Shown here piece by piece: positions 35,044-48,520 of a stretch of 64,000 nt of DNA; the first letter of the stretch is position 1, and each line of letters begins with the position of its first letter. Origin of the DNA: Leptodontidium sp. MPI-SDFR-AT-0119. Lineage: Eukaryota > Ascomycota > Leotiomycetes > Helotiales > Leptodontidiaceae. The stretch is from contig JAHLEZ010000031.1 in NCBI GenBank assembly GCA_020726505.1, positions 558,001 to 622,000 of the forward strand, read 5' to 3'. A program made the translations under genes and the position numbers. The notes below the pieces were generated by a model that saw nothing but the letters and a program-made list of their open reading frames with translations, was not told where the DNA came from and made no database searches.

Positions 35044-36988
35044 CTAGCTACTTGTAGAGCCCTGAGATGGCGAGTCACCGTCGCAAATCAATACTTCGGA
35101 ATTCAAGACACTCATGTTTTGCAAATACTGCAAGCAAGCTGCGAACTGTCGCTCGTTGCGTACCCGAACGTGGTTATTAACCAACATAACATCTGATTCC
35201 CTGAAAACGAATCCCAAGCTGTCATCTGAAGTCAAAAGCTCAATTAGTTTTGACCATGATGGTGAATGTGTATGAGGATCAAGCACGCTCCTGATCGCAA
35301 TTATGTCCTGCCTGTTCTCATCACAAAAGTGCCTGAAATGGAATACCATCGATGAAAACATGCACTCCGGCTTGGGAAATAATTGTCTCGAATTGGACAG
35401 GCCTAAGTCGTTCATGCCGGCCGGTTTGGATCTAGAGGTTTGTGGCTTTACGATCGCTGATCTCACCGAAGAGGAGATGTGAGAATGAGTGGCCCTTGTT
35501 TGAGAGACAGTGTAGGGTTCTCCAATGTTATCGCTGGATTCGAGAGCAGTCTCCATTTCTGCATGTTCGACATAGTTTATTGTCGGCAAACTCCCCATCT
35601 CTGCTAGTCCAGAGAATGATACACCGGCAGTGGAATCCGCTGGCACAGGGGTGCGTTTGGACCCAAGACGACCAGTCAGCTCCTGCTTTGCAATTACCTC
35701 CATCTTCTTAGCCATGTACGCTGTGATATCCCTGTACTGCTTGTACACGCCGAGATTCATCGCTGGAGGTGGGATCCAGGCCAAATATAGCTTTTGATGG
35801 CAAGAGGAGACCTGGAAGTTTCCGGGATGAGCTATGAGGAACTCCGAGCATAGATAACACGACTTCTTGCTTACTCCGATGAAAGGGTGACGGGGCCTCA
35901 GGAATGGATTATGATCGTAAAAGTTGATAATCTGAAGTTCGGCATGTGCAACTAGATTAACAGAGCATGACTCCCGGAAGAAAGATTCGGCATCCTGGAT
36001 GTCCAAGATGCGAGCAAGACGAGGTACCATTTCATCTGCCTTGATCTCAGGTATTCGACGCAGTGTGCAGGTGAGTGGCACTTTCTCGTCTCGGAGACTA
36101 AACTCTACTTTGCTGGGTGCCGGTATTGCCTCGATGACAATAGTATCAAACAAAGCAGGGAGTTCGTATGCGGTTTGCACCAAAGCCCTGGCAGCAATGC
36201 TGTAACGCCCCAATTTTAAAACAATGGACACCCATCGTTGCAACGACTGGTCATTATTGGTGAATGCTATTTTCAGGAGACTTAGAAACGTTTTTCTTGC
36301 CTCTCCGGCCCATTTAATCCAAGCTAGTAAGATATCCGGATCCGGATTTGAGCGCAGATGTTGGAGCGAGAAGATTTGCTCAAACCAGTGGAGAAAGTTC
36401 TGGATGGGCAGCGATGTAGTATCTGGTAAAGCCTTCCTCAAACGCAAGTCCAAGGCCGGTATCGTTTCGTCGAAGACCTTATTCGACTTCTGCAATGACT
36501 TCATATAGAGTCGAATTTTAGGGATGTCAAGTCGTATGATTTTCAGCAGCACTTCTTGTTCGCCGTCGGTTGTGTCAATCACTGTAGGTAGGAGAATTAG
36601 CTAAGTTCCTTAAGCAGAGCCATGGGGATCTTGTACATCTAATCGCAATACTGCTGAGTGTACTCAAAATGTCTTGTAGATAGCCCTGGGTTTCCTTGGC
36701 CACTCCAGAATTACTAGCAATCCTCACGACTGTCCCTCCAGGCCCGCCTTCCTCCAAACATGCCGCCGAGACAGTGTCTGCACCCTTGTCCGTGGCACAT
36801 ATAAGAGCGAATGAATCAAGAAATTTTCGTTTCAGAAGTCGCTCTCGTGATGCGTGTATGCTATGTGATTCTTGATCAAGGCTATAAGCTGTTGGCTCGC
36901 CGCGTACAGGATCGAGAAGACGTAGGAGAGCGGCTGCCTGTATAAACCGTTCCCGAACATTGCCGGTTATGTGAAGAGGGGCGTTCAT
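35044..36988 (-). CDS. OTT_1508-type fungal deaminase
   Basis: Exons 36988-36637 and 36581-35044, joined by a 55-nt phase-1 intron, give about 629 aa from MNAPLHITGNVRERF. An upstream ATG at 37054 would add 22 low-complexity residues and is less likely. The core fits the OTT_1508 deaminase family (PF14441). HAELQIINFYDHNPF (residues ~329-343) supplies the zinc-binding His and catalytic Glu. SKKSCYLCSEF (about 353-363) supplies the C-x2-C zinc ligands, followed by the family's SCHQKLYLAWIPPP. The N-terminal ~320 residues are helical and of unknown role. Members of the cytidine-deaminase-like superfamily act on bases in nucleic acids or free nucleosides; the substrate here is unknown. The gene is intact and is followed on its 5' side by a C2H2 gene and the giant DUF6606/DUF3638 gene. 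Confidence 0.85.
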
Positions 36989-37463
36989 TGTTTCTGAGGA
37001 TGGAGGAAGGGGGAAAAGAATGGGGGAGAGAAGGGGGGGAGAGAAGGGGACCATGAAGGTGGAACGAGGCAATTATATCGCTTTCCCGCCCGCCACGTCT
37101 CACCCATCTACTTGCCCAATAGGACTCTGGCTACTAGCGCTTTGTCAAGCTGCTGCTAACCAGCTGTCTCCTCAAGTTGAAAGTGCCTGGATACTAAATA
37201 GATTGTCCATTAGTTTTACTGGTAAAAGTCCATTGACATTCAGACCAGGGCCTGGGCCGTACGTTTCACGACTCACTGCGAAGCCGGATATCATAGTGCG
37301 GGGGTCAATTATTTTCGCATATCTCCTCTCAGAATTCGTGATTCTGTTTTAAATTTCCAGCCGCGGGCCGATCAAAATGAGTTCTCAAACACGCCATCGC
37401 TTATATGCATGATCTGAAAGAAGTGAAAAAAGAGTGTGGCTTCATTTCCTAACTATGTGATTT
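36989..37463. other. Deaminase promoter region, purine/pyrimidine-asymmetric
   Basis: It includes a G/A-rich tract at about 37001-37050 (C/T-rich on the deaminase strand), typical of fungal core promoters and leaders. No gene seen. Confidence 0.45.
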
Positions 37464-38183
37464 TCAAGATTGTGCCTCGCAGATCCCTGGATGTGCCTTT
37501 CGTACATGTCTGTTGGCATTCTCTAGCCTTGCAAATCCTATCTCATTCACCTCGGAACGCTTACACGTCCCAACCGGACAGTAGAATCGCCTAGTACCAT
37601 GCACTTCCTCAAGATGGCGAGTGCGATCTTTTCGATAACGAAAGCCTAACCCAAGACAGGATGTAGTGGGGCATTTGAAAGGCAAAGTGTGGGCCTTGAC
37701 ATGTGTGCTGCAGTAGTCTTGTATAAGCCCTGTTGCTGCTAGGAAACTATCGGGAGTGGCTTACTTTAGTTGATGTAAATAAGAAAATTCAAGTGCACAG
37801 AACTTGCAGATGAATTGTGCAACGCCAAGGCCGTGGATGGACTGTGTTCCTGCGGAGGGGTTGTCAAATGAGGTAGGTTCGAATGGCCCGGTGTGATCTG
37901 CCAAATGAGAGTTGTTGACCAAGTGAAAGGATGGCTGAAGATCTCCATAGCCAGGTGAAGGGTGACCGAGGGTTTGAGCCAGAGGCTGGTGTATTTCAGA
38001 TGTAGATGCGATTTGGCCAGGTGGTGAAGGGTTGATTCTGCTGTCTAGCAGGCGGGGATCGATCGAATCAAGTGGAGGGGAGAGATGTGGGTGTGTATCT
38101 TGGGAGCTTCGAGCTTCACTCTAGTGGAGTGGAAGGCTAGAGGCTGTCTCCAGGAATACAGGAGCGGTAGAAGGTGAAGCCAT
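37464..38183 (-). pseudogene. C2H2 zinc-finger protein with an early in-frame stop
   Basis: Exons 38183-37765 and 37707-37464, joined by a 57-nt intron, give a 220-codon frame starting MASPSTAPVFLETASS. Splicing completes a perfect C2H2 finger, CKFCALEFSYLHQLNTHVKAH (C-x2-C-x12-H-x3-H). Two further finger-like units follow, including CPTTSCLGLGFRYRKDRTRHLEEVH and CPVGTC...RHVRKAH. The middle is Pro/Ser-rich. A TAG at 38121-38123 (codon 21) interrupts the frame where CAG would fit, and no in-frame ATG follows it. It is therefore either RIP-inactivated or begins from an upstream exon I cannot see. It may be a DNA-binding regulator. It lies between the deaminase and the giant gene. Confidence 0.65.
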
Positions 38184-38299
38184 GACACGACTGGGAAAAA
38201 AAGAATGGCTAAGAAGAGAGAGAAAAGGGAGTGTTCTGCGGTGACGATAGGAAAAGAGAACTGAGGTTTGAAGTAGAAGAATACTGTTTAATGTGGCAT

Positions 38300-38600
38300 C
38301 CATATCGTAGGCCTCAAATTTAGCGTGATGCAGCGGCGTCGATGCAGCGCTTCCTCTAAGCATGCCACGTTATAGGCCTCGACACTAGTGTAATGCAGCT
38401 ACGCTCAAGACGCATGCTGCTGCAAATATTCGCAATTGTAGGCCTCAGAACTAGCGTGAAGTAGCTGGGCCAACGAGGAGTTTTCTGCCAAGATCGTAAC
38501 ATTGTAGGCCTCAAATTTAGCGCCATACGGCGACGCCAACGGGATCTTTCTGCCCCATCCGCATCGTAGGCCTCAAAATTAGCGTGACATAAATGCGTCA
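38300..38600. repeat. Five imperfect ~65-bp tandem repeats
   Basis: The motif GTAGGCCTCAAATTTAGCGT and variants recur at about 38308, 38372, 38438, 38504 and 38566, every 62-67 bp. The central AGGCCT palindrome is kept in all five, while the spacer sequences between motifs diverge. The array lies just upstream of the C2H2 gene, in its presumed promoter. Its function is unknown. Confidence 0.75.
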
Positions 38601-39107
38601 CACGGAAAAACACAACGCGTTGTCGGCGGCACATTAGTGGCCCAGACTCAACAAAAGCACATACGTCGTGGCGCTACTCAAATAAGGCTAGCTCTAGTCA
38701 CAGTCTATCCCTAAATCGACCTTTCGCATCTTTCCTCCTTATCGTCCATCGATTCATTGCAGCCTCACAGCTGCCAGATCCAACGACTCGACTGCTCGCA
38801 GGGATTGCACTTTCAATATGTCTGTCTTGCCGCTTGGAATGTTCTCTGTTGAGCATCAGCAAAGATTGCGCCCTTGTGGCTTTCATCCTGCCAAAGTGCC
38901 TGGGTTTAGTGCTGCGCGTTCTCGATGGGCTGGTAGTGTCTCTGTAAATCTGACAAGTCTACATGGTACTCTCCGCTAGAGGTACTTAAAAGTATTACAC
39001 AAGTACCACGTAGAAAATTGCCTCTCAATTTTGAGTCTCCTCAATCAATCCGGATTTCAGCTTGCACGAGACACTCGTTCTCCCTTCCAAATATACTCAA
39101 TTCAAAA
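38601..39107. other. Intergenic promoter of the giant gene
   Basis: Upstream of the ATG at 39108, which follows TTCAAAA. No gene was recognised. Confidence 0.45.
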
Positions 39108-42100
39108 ATGGAAACCACAGGAGACTTGACTTACATCATTCACCATGTCTTCCTTCCTCCAAAGCTACCTCAGGAGGACGATAGTGAATATTGTAACGAT
39201 TTTGCTCTGGGGAAGCAATGCGAGTCTGCACTGGCCAAATTCCGGGACTTTCTACCTGCTGCTCAGAATTGGAAGTGGGCAGTGTCTTCCAAGATGATGC
39301 GAAACCTACTCGCACTCCGGGAGCCATGTGAAGGTATGATGCTTGGCGAAGTAGAAAACTCCTTTGAAGAGATGGATACGAATGGTATGGACCTTTGAGC
39401 GAGGCAAGTTTCTGTCAGCTAATCTCGATAGACACCCTTGCCTTTCACATCCGAGGTCAAAACGCGGGCCTCATTGTTCGCAAGTTGCCAGGACATTTTT
39501 CATTCGAGTCTTTCGAACTCTCGCCCACCACAGAGTCTGTTATGGGAACAAAGGGGAGGCTCCGTCGATGTTTTCCTGGACCAGCCATCGCGCTGGCATA
39601 TGAGCGGATGAATGACTCGTATTTCCGTGAAGCGCTGGCACAAGTCCTTACGTCTTTGGATTCGAACACAGCACCTGAGGTTTACAAAGTCGTTTCCAAA
39701 GCAAAAAGTAAGAATATCGAGGTTCGGGAAACGGTGCATCCAAAGTTTGTCACAGAAATGCTGACTGGTGTTCTGCGCGGTATTGGTCAACCTTACGAGG
39801 CGAATCGCTTCTGGAAGCGCACGCGAGACGATGTAGTGTTTGGCAATGCACTGAAGCCGTGGCGCCGTTCGCCCTTTTGGCTGCTGCTCCGTGTCGCACT
39901 GCAAACCAATCTCGTGACAGATGGAAGCGATCATAATGATTACAAGTCATTTATGATCTTCTTTATGGCATATGTCTTGCAGCTTGCTTTGCACCGGTCC
40001 GTACCAAGTGAGAAACTGTTTGTCATGGCCGCAAAGATCGGCAGACGGACACAGAAACTCGGACTTGGAAACCAGCAAACTGGGATACATTATGTCCAAG
40101 GGGTTGTGGATGCTGTCCATCAAGAACTTGCAAAGAGGTGGCATTCAATCGAGCGAAATCCAGATCCGCTTGGGCTTTGCAAGGCATGGCAAGGAGCACG
40201 GCTATCTTTCCACTCCAACACAGAGCTTAGTCTCCTGAATCTGAAGCCGTACTTGGATCGCATATGGACTCGTGCCAAGTTGCCTGTGATTGCCGGAGAG
40301 TTTGTACCGATTTGTCCTGCGCGTGTTGATTTAAATGGAGGATACCCCCACCTTGATCGTCTCCTGACCAGTGGAGAATACTCAGCTCGTCTCTCCCTCC
40401 TCGACCTAGATCTCTGGGCGCAAAACGGCCTCAACGAGTGGCTGACAATGTATTCGAGAACAGGCACAGCCTGCACGCTACTGGCACAGCTTATCCGGAA
40501 GTACACAGCAATTGCGACTGGAATATACAAAGATAATCCAGAGGATACGTCTCAAATGCTGCTCACCACAATGGAGCTATGGGTGGCCTTAGACAAGTGT
40601 GCCACTCGTCAGCATCCATTGTTGGAAATGTACGATCCAGGATTCCGCCCGTCGTTGTTCGATCCTCTGTTACTACCGAAGAGGGCACAGATGGATCGTC
40701 TGTCCCGGATCGAACAATATGTTCAGGAAAGGAGAGACACATCTAGGCATCCGTCCTCACTTATCTTTCAAGAAACCAATCAGACCAACAGCTTCGCGGT
40801 CAAATACTTCGAGCAGTCCCTCTACCACCAGGCACTAAGAGGGGAGATTGAGGCTGCTGCTAGCCTTGAGCGGGCTGCGAAGAAAGCAGAGCTGTTGCAG
40901 TTGACGCAGAAGTACCACGAACTGCTGCAAAGGTCTAATTCGCGAAGCCACGATCAAGGCACTAAGTGGAATGGATACGAAGATGTTCCTCATCACTACC
41001 CTTCTAACTGCCAAAAATGTCGTTTGAAGAGAGAAGCCGATGCCCTCGAAGTCACTGTACATGAATGGCCTCTGCCTTACCTCGAATTAGAGGCGAAGTC
41101 CGCAGTATTTGAGCTTGTCGTACCAAAGGCGATAGCAGAGTGGCGAGATACAACTTTTGCTCTGCTTGAAGATGTGTTTTCTCCCCCCAAGAAGACGAAA
41201 CCTTGCAATTCCAAGATCTACCGCCTTCGAGAGTACTGTGGTTTGATCAAACACGCTCGTGGTGAGACAGGTAGGCTTCAACTCGCATCAGAGGCAAAAT
41301 CGAATCTCGTTGCTCACTACCGCACCAAGAAGGTTCCTCAGGCTGAAGAAGGGAACATCTGTGTCAAAAACGGCTTACTCTATTCCATCTACGATACAAA
41401 ATCGAGCCAACGAGCGTCGAATCTTCTTGTTCAGTCCGATGTGAGGCGGCTATGTACTTTTCAGCTTCCGCTTGCATCCCGTGCGAGCTTACAGTTTGTA
41501 TTGGACGGAACCACACACAGTTCTAACGATGCCCTTGCTAGGCAGGCTGACTGCCCGAGAGATCTCAACTTGCACGAGTTCTACGCTTTTATCACATTGC
41601 GATCTGGCCATCGGCTTCAGTGGCGGAACATAGTGAGGGAACTAACGGCTCGGATTCTTAATTTCAGCCACAGGGAGACGTACATGCTGGTAGCTCAGGC
41701 AGCCTGGCAGGCTGGCTGCTCTACTACTGTAGAGACTTCCCGCGACTCCCACGTTGATCTTGAAGAGGAAGAGTTTGGAGTTTCTCTGATAGCCGCACTG
41801 GAAGACGCCCTGCAAACCGTAGAAGGAAATTGGCAAGGCGCTACTGCGCTGCACACTTTCGTCATACTTGCAACTCGATTGCTTTCCCTGTCCCCTCACG
41901 GTAGAGTCCACGAGTATTGCCACTTGTTCTTGAAAAGAGCCCGATTAGTTGCTCTACAATGGGGGCGGGAACTCGGGCAACTACTTCATGACGAGCAGGA
42001 TGCGGAGGAAATGAAGACATTGAATTTACGGGCTCTCGAGATCGCTTTGATATGCCACGGAACCTTTGACGTTGATATGGCCCATCTTTCTGCACTGCTG

Positions 42101-45100
42101 CTATCGGATGAAGATGTTGCAGTAGTCACTGAATGCTGCATCATGATACATGATCGTTGTCCTGCTCAAACAGATCACCTTGATACATTTCTGAAGACAT
42201 TACTCCGGCGCTTCGAAAGATCATCTCAATTGATGGAAGTTGAGCTGCGCTCCAAGATTCTTCAAAATCAAAGTGGAATGGATAGTACAGTCCAAAGAGT
42301 ATGGGCTGGGTACCGTCAAGGCTCGCCCTGGAGTACCTTACCCGAGCCGAATGAGAGATGGCTCATAACTCAGACTTCTGCGGGCAATGACGGATCATCG
42401 GTTTCCGTTCATTACAATGTTTTGGATGGTAGCTTGCTTGTCATGGGCTCCCCACTGACCAGACTACCACGATCTTACGAGTTACATGATACATATACTC
42501 GAATCTTCGGCGAGGTACTGTCTTACAAATTTTGATAGTTCGGAACTAACGTCGCACTAGAAAGTATTGGATGTAGTTCCGTCAAGTATGCCCGGGATGA
42601 TATTCGAGATGCGTGGTGATTTTCATGGGCAACAAGTACAGTACCTAACCTTGGTTAGCATGGATCTATAGACTAACACTTCCAGCTTCACTTTTGCATG
42701 TGCGAGTCCGAACTTATCATCCGAAGTCGACGACTGCAACAGGTTTGCGAGCTTATTCCAGTCAGCGCCATTCTCGGAGATTTCCCTCGATCGTTCGCTG
42801 AGGATTTTGTCCATTGGCTGGATCTCGCCACATACTCAATTGAATGGCGACCGCTGAAGTCCATGTGGACTTCATCAGTGGGCAATTGGCAGATGCACAA
42901 GATGAACGACAAATATATCCTCACGCATGCCTCTGAGAAGCTTCTTGATATTCGCAGTCCCACTGTCCTAGCCATTTCACGTATCCTTAGTCCCCTCGAG
43001 GTTCCAGCCAACGTCCACGTTGTCCTTGACTGTCAGACAGATGCGCTGCAAATACGATTACCGCGCATGAAGCTCGATTTCTTTTTGAAGGATACTACAG
43101 GGCTCCTCGAGTCGAAGCAATTCCGAGGGATGATATTGGATGAATGCCAGTCGTTAGGTACATTCACTGGGCTAGTCAACAAGCTTATCCTGCGCGATAT
43201 CAGGGGGCCATCTCGGTGTGTCATCGTTCCACACGGCAGCATCTCTTTTATGCCCAAGGGCAATCATACAGAAGTCACGGTGTCTACTACGACGTCTGCT
43301 AAGCACGTTGGATACCACTCATACCAGGTTGACAGCAAACTCGGGCGACTCGTGGATAATGGAAGCCTTCAAAGCAGACTATTCAGATTATACTTGCACG
43401 CCACGACTTCGCATTGCATCGTTGATGAGCTCACTGGGAGGACAGGGACAGAGGAGGCACTGTATGGACTTGAAGGAGCTGCAACACAATCGTTCGTCAG
43501 TCTCAGCACTGAAGTTATCGAGATTCTCGAGAATTTTGCGCGCCTAACCCCTCGACGTCAATTCTATCCTAAGCATCTGAAGGTGATGCAACAGATTGAA
43601 TGGAATTCTCTGCCCACACTGTCACAACACTTTGCGTTCTTTCCAATTGTGGCATCCATTTTGGAGCGAGCAACCTCCTCTCAAATTTTCCAAGAGGAGC
43701 CAGTGAGAATTCCTCTGGTAGATCGTGGTGAGCGATTTCTCTTGGAGAAGGCGGCCATCCGCGACTCCTCGTTCCAGGTATACAGTTTCGGCGCGGGCGC
43801 CTTCACGGCAGAGCACGACAGGGTATATGAAGCCAGAGACCAGACCACCGATTGCGAGCGAGAGCTTCGGACGTGTCATACCACTCAACTTGTAGATGGA
43901 TGGTCCACCAACATCAGAGTCTGCCGAAGGCTACTTGCCGAGATGGAAGCATGGAAAGAATCCCTGTCCGGCCCTGACCTTGGAGATGCCCCGACCATTG
44001 GATTTGATATGAAATGGCTACATGAACCTTCCAAAATCTTCTCAAAATATTGGTGCTCGCTCTACGGCTTTCTGTCCCAAGCCAGGATCGAAAGACACAA
44101 GTACAGCATCATGATGCTTCTTTCAACTTTATCTTACTCCAAGAAGGCAAAGCAGGAACTTGTAGAGACCCTCCTGGCTTTCGCGACTGTTCCAACTTTC
44201 CGCATTCTCAACGCCCCTCGATACTCGCATTTTCAGCTTGCGGACGGGTACACCCCAGCTGAGCATGTTCTAATCAGTATAACTAAAAGCCACTTGCAGG
44301 ACTTCAACGCATGTCCCGAAGCCAGATTACAAAGCCTCCCTGGCGAGAGTAAGAAAGTTGCAAACGCCCGTCGAAGAATAGCGTATGTGACGGCAAGGGA
44401 CGAGAGCGTAACGATGTTCGTGAGGGATCTGACCAATCAAGGGTCGACGATCAGCGTCCAGACACCCTCGAGTGTGACCTATCGCACATACATCCGAGTC
44501 AAGCAAGCAATGAAAACAATCTGCACCAATTTTCAGAGCTGGCATCGCAACAGTCAGTTCCGAACGCATGTTGAACAGTTGCAAGCTGCCCTGGGCAGCC
44601 TTCATCCTGGGCAGCGGGATTTGCAGCCATATTCTTTCTGGCCGCCGGCGGATTGTTACATCACCACAAAATCATATGTGGAGTTCGCTGATCTTACGAG
44701 GCAATCTGCTCCTCATATTCTTCACACGGAGCAGAACACCTTTGGGGCGTGGACCGTGCGGCATGAGAAGAGAACTTGTGATAACGACAAGCTTAGAGAC
44801 CTCCTTCACTCTGTGAAATCACGGGCCTTAACTGCTCATGAACGACAATACGCTGGGGACCTGCTCCAAAGTTCCGAGGCTTTGCGCGCCGAAGAAAGTA
44901 CGCGATTGACGCTTCCAATAGAGTGTACCTCGATTCTGGAAGCACACTCAAGGCAAGTGAGGCAGGTTCTAAAGGCCATACACGGAACGATTTGCGACCG
45001 CCTCCAAGCCGGCCTTAGCAGCGTGACCCGAACGACAAAAATGTTACCTCGTCTTTCTCCAACATCACTCTTGTCACACTTGGCCCGTGCAAAATTTACA

Positions 45101-48100
45101 GCTCTCCCTGATGATTGGAAAATCTCGCTGGTACAGTATGCACTCGCTATCACTGCCGTTCAGCGCGCAGAACGACTTCTCGCTGTAGCATCAAATTCAG
45201 CTGCGCTTCTAGGCGAACTCGAAAATCCAGGTCACCAGGGCTGGGATCCTCTTAGCCATCCTGAATGGATTCTTCTGGAAATTGAAAATGACATCTTGAT
45301 TCGGCAAGAACAAGCCCAGATCTCTCATGAGATGAGTAGCCCATCTTCCGGCTCGAACTCAGTTATGCAAATGAACATGGGTCTTGGAAAGACGTCGGTG
45401 ATTGTGCCTATAACTGCTGCCGATCTTGCTGATGGGCAGAAACTCGTCCGGGTTGTTGTGCTTAAGCCTCTAGCAATGCAGATGTTCCAGTTGCTAGTGA
45501 AGAGATTAGGAGCGATGATCAATAGGCGCATTGTCTTCATGCCTATTTCTCGATCACTTGACATAAACGCGGATCAAGCACGGCAGATCAGGCGGTTGTA
45601 TGAAGAATGCGTACGAACTGGGGCCATACTTCTTATTCAACCCGAACATATTCTATCGTTTGAGTTGTTGGGCCTCGAGAGACTTTCTGCGAACCTGGAA
45701 GTTGGTAGAGTCATGGTTGAGACCCAGCACTGGCTGCAGATGAACTCGCGAGATATTCTCGACGAAAGTGATGAGATTCTCAGCGTCAAATTCGAGCTCA
45801 TATATACTATGGGCACGCAGCGCGCCATCGAATTCAGTCCAGACCGTTGGACGATCATTCAGCACGTCTTAGGCGTTCTAGCCAGCACTGCTTCGACAAT
45901 CCACGAAAGAAATCCTCAAGGTCTCGAAGTGCTACCTACGGCGCCCGGCAGATTCCCTCGAATCCGCATCGTTCAGGCCTCGACCGGTGCCGAACTTCTC
46001 GAAAACGTTGCTTTGCAACTCTGTACAGTCGGTCTGCCTGGGGTAAATATGTGGAGCCTCTCGCCGACTGTTAAAGGTGAGCTGTACAAATTCATCACGA
46101 ACGTAAGCTCGAATGGTGTGGACCCATCGATCCAACAGCTGATGTCTACCTCCGATTCCATGACGTGCAGTCTCTTTCTCATAAAGGGGTTATTTGCCTG
46201 CGGAGTCTTGACCTTCGCTCTGGCGCAAAAACGGTGGCGTGTTCATTACGGTCTCGATCCTTCACGTACGAGGCTTGCTGTTCCGTACCATGCTAAAGAC
46301 AGTCCAGCGCCACGAGCTGAATTCAGCCATCCAGACGTGACAATTGTTCTGACCTGTTTATGTTACTATTACAGTGGCCTTACGGATGAAGAAGTCCGTA
46401 CAAGTTTCGAAGTGCTGCTCCAGTCAGACCAGGCCAAAGAAGAATACGAACGATGGGTGAGAGATGCTCCCCAACTACCGTCTCACTTCAAGCATTTGAC
46501 CGGGATCAATCTGAGCAATTTCGGACAGTGCTCACGCGAAGTCTTCCCACCATTGCGATTTGCAAAAGCTATGATCGATTTTTATCTAGCTGTGGTTGTT
46601 TTCCCTGCAGAGATGAAGGAATTCCCCCTGAAACTCTCGACTTCGGGCTGGGACATTGCGCGAGAAAAGGCTCACTCCACAACAGGCTTTAGCGGTACGA
46701 ATGATAGCAGATATGTTCTGCCGTTGTCCATCAGTCAGTGTGATCTACCAGCCCAACTGTCGACAAATGCTGCTGTACTGGATTGCCTGTTAAGGAGCGA
46801 AAACACTTTCGCAGATATCACGCCGCATTTAAGCACAGGTATCCTCGACGCTGAGGCTTTGTTGAAAGTCGCTGCAACCTTGGACCCTCCTGTGCGCGTT
46901 ATTCTGGACGTAGGCGCGCAGGTTCTGGAGCTCCAGAATGAGGCGTTTGCGAACGCCTGGCTTTCACGCATCCCAGACGCACAGGCTGTCATTTTCGTCG
47001 ATATTCGAAATGAAATCTGCGTCCTCAGTCGCGACGGGAGAAAAGAATTTTTACAGGTCTCGCCTTTTGCCAAACAGATGGACCAGTGCTTGGTCTATTT
47101 GGACGAGTCTCATACGCGGGGTACAGATCTCAAACTACCAGATGACTATCGCGCGATCGTCACATTAGGTCCTGGTCTGACGAAGGACCGATTAGTCCAA
47201 GGTATAGTTAGCAATGCTTTAAAGATATTCTGCTAACCAAAGATAGCCTGTATGCGCATGCGGAAACTTGGTAAGGGCCAGTCGGTAGTGTTTTGCAGCT
47301 CACTGGAAGTCCAACGCAAAATCTTGGAGTACAAGAGCGGGTGCTCAATTGACGTGGCCGACGTTTTGGCATGGTGTATCGCCGGCACATGTGAACAAAC
47401 AAAGAAGAGTATCGCGCTCTGGGCGGCACAAGGGCTGCGACACCAGGATCGTCAGGCAAAGTACTCGCAGTCACCTGTGACACCTATTTTGGTCGACTCT
47501 CTTCTGGAGCCTGAAGCGCAATCCCTCCAACAGAGATACGGACACGAGCTTACCCAGCATGAAAATGAGATCTTTCGTGAAGTGGCCAATCCAAGAATCA
47601 GGGCTCGCCAGGAGCAACTGAACGCGATTTGCGCGAAGTGCCGCGAGTTTGAGATCCAGTCCTTCGCTACGTCGACTTTACAGGAAGAGCAAGAACGTGA
47701 GCTTTCTCCAGAGAACGAGCGCGAGCAGCAAGTAGAATTGCCGCCAAAAGTAACACCTTGCCGCCATAGTGTGCACCCTGATGTACGACGCTTTGTTGAA
47801 CATGGTGAACTCAATCGGCTATCAAATGCATTTAGACCGGCATTCGAGACTCTTCGAAACACTACCGCACGTACCAATTACGAGGGCACAGCATGGCCCA
47901 GGGACTTGCTAGTCACGACCGACTTTGCAAGCACGGTATGTGCAACGGCTGGGCAGGCCCTTGATTTTTTCTTGAGGCCTGTGCATTGGATCGTGAGCTG
48001 CAAGCGTGCAAGCGACATCGACTATGTAATTTTGAGCCCCTACGAAGCCCAAGAGCTTCTTCCGTCTATTCGAAAACACAAACGAGTGATCCTGCATTTG

Positions 48101-48520
48101 TACTCGCCGCGCCTCAACTTCTCGGTGCCGACTCTGGAAGACCTCTCATTCTGTGCTATACCGCCAGTTCCAAAATCTTGGTCGACTCCGGCGATTGCCA
48201 ACCAACTCAACCTCTTTGCGGGTCAGCTGTATGTCCGAAACTACGAAGACTACTCATCCCTCTGTAAATTCTTGGGCTTGTGCTCCTCCGCCCCAGATGA
48301 TCAGACCAGGATCACATGCGATGGATTCGTGAATCTCGCCGACCGAGCCCTGTCAGACCCGGACTGGAACTCAACATGTCCATTTGAGACAAGTCCTGTA
48401 GACTTCGTCAGGGCGGTAACATCTTTCAGGAGGAAAGGACAGAGTACAACTGTTTCGCATCTCGGTCGGATCTTGAATGGGGAACTAATTCCTAAAGACT
48501 ACTTCACGTCCCCTGATTGA
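39108..48520 (+). CDS. Giant DUF6606/DUF3638/DUF3645 protein, helicase-like core
   Basis: Five exons (39108-39384, 39432-42514, 42561-42635, 42686-47201, 47247-48520) with 45-50-nt introns give 3,074 aa with no stop. Each join restores family sequence. DUF6606 covers residues ~12-285 (HHVFLPPKLP; PWRRSPFWLLLRVALQT). DUF3638 lies around 2000-2200, with the P-loop-like QMNMGLGKTSVIVPI near 2040, QPEHILSF near 2131 and DESDEIL near 2171. DUF3645 lies near 2346 (HAKDSPAPRAEFSHPDVTIVLTC). LDESHTRGTDLKLP near 2616 and QACMRMRKLGKGQSVVFC near 2651 resemble helicase motifs of the C-terminal half. Databases often label such proteins ubiquitinyl hydrolase; I see no peptidase signature that proves it. 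The protein is probably a soluble NTP-driven machine of unknown role. It is next to the C2H2 and deaminase genes. Confidence 0.88.

Noticed and set aside
38308..38590. The ~65-bp array as a CRISPR
   Set aside because: This is fungal nuclear DNA. The motif copies are imperfect, the period varies between 62 and 67 bp, and there are no cas genes.
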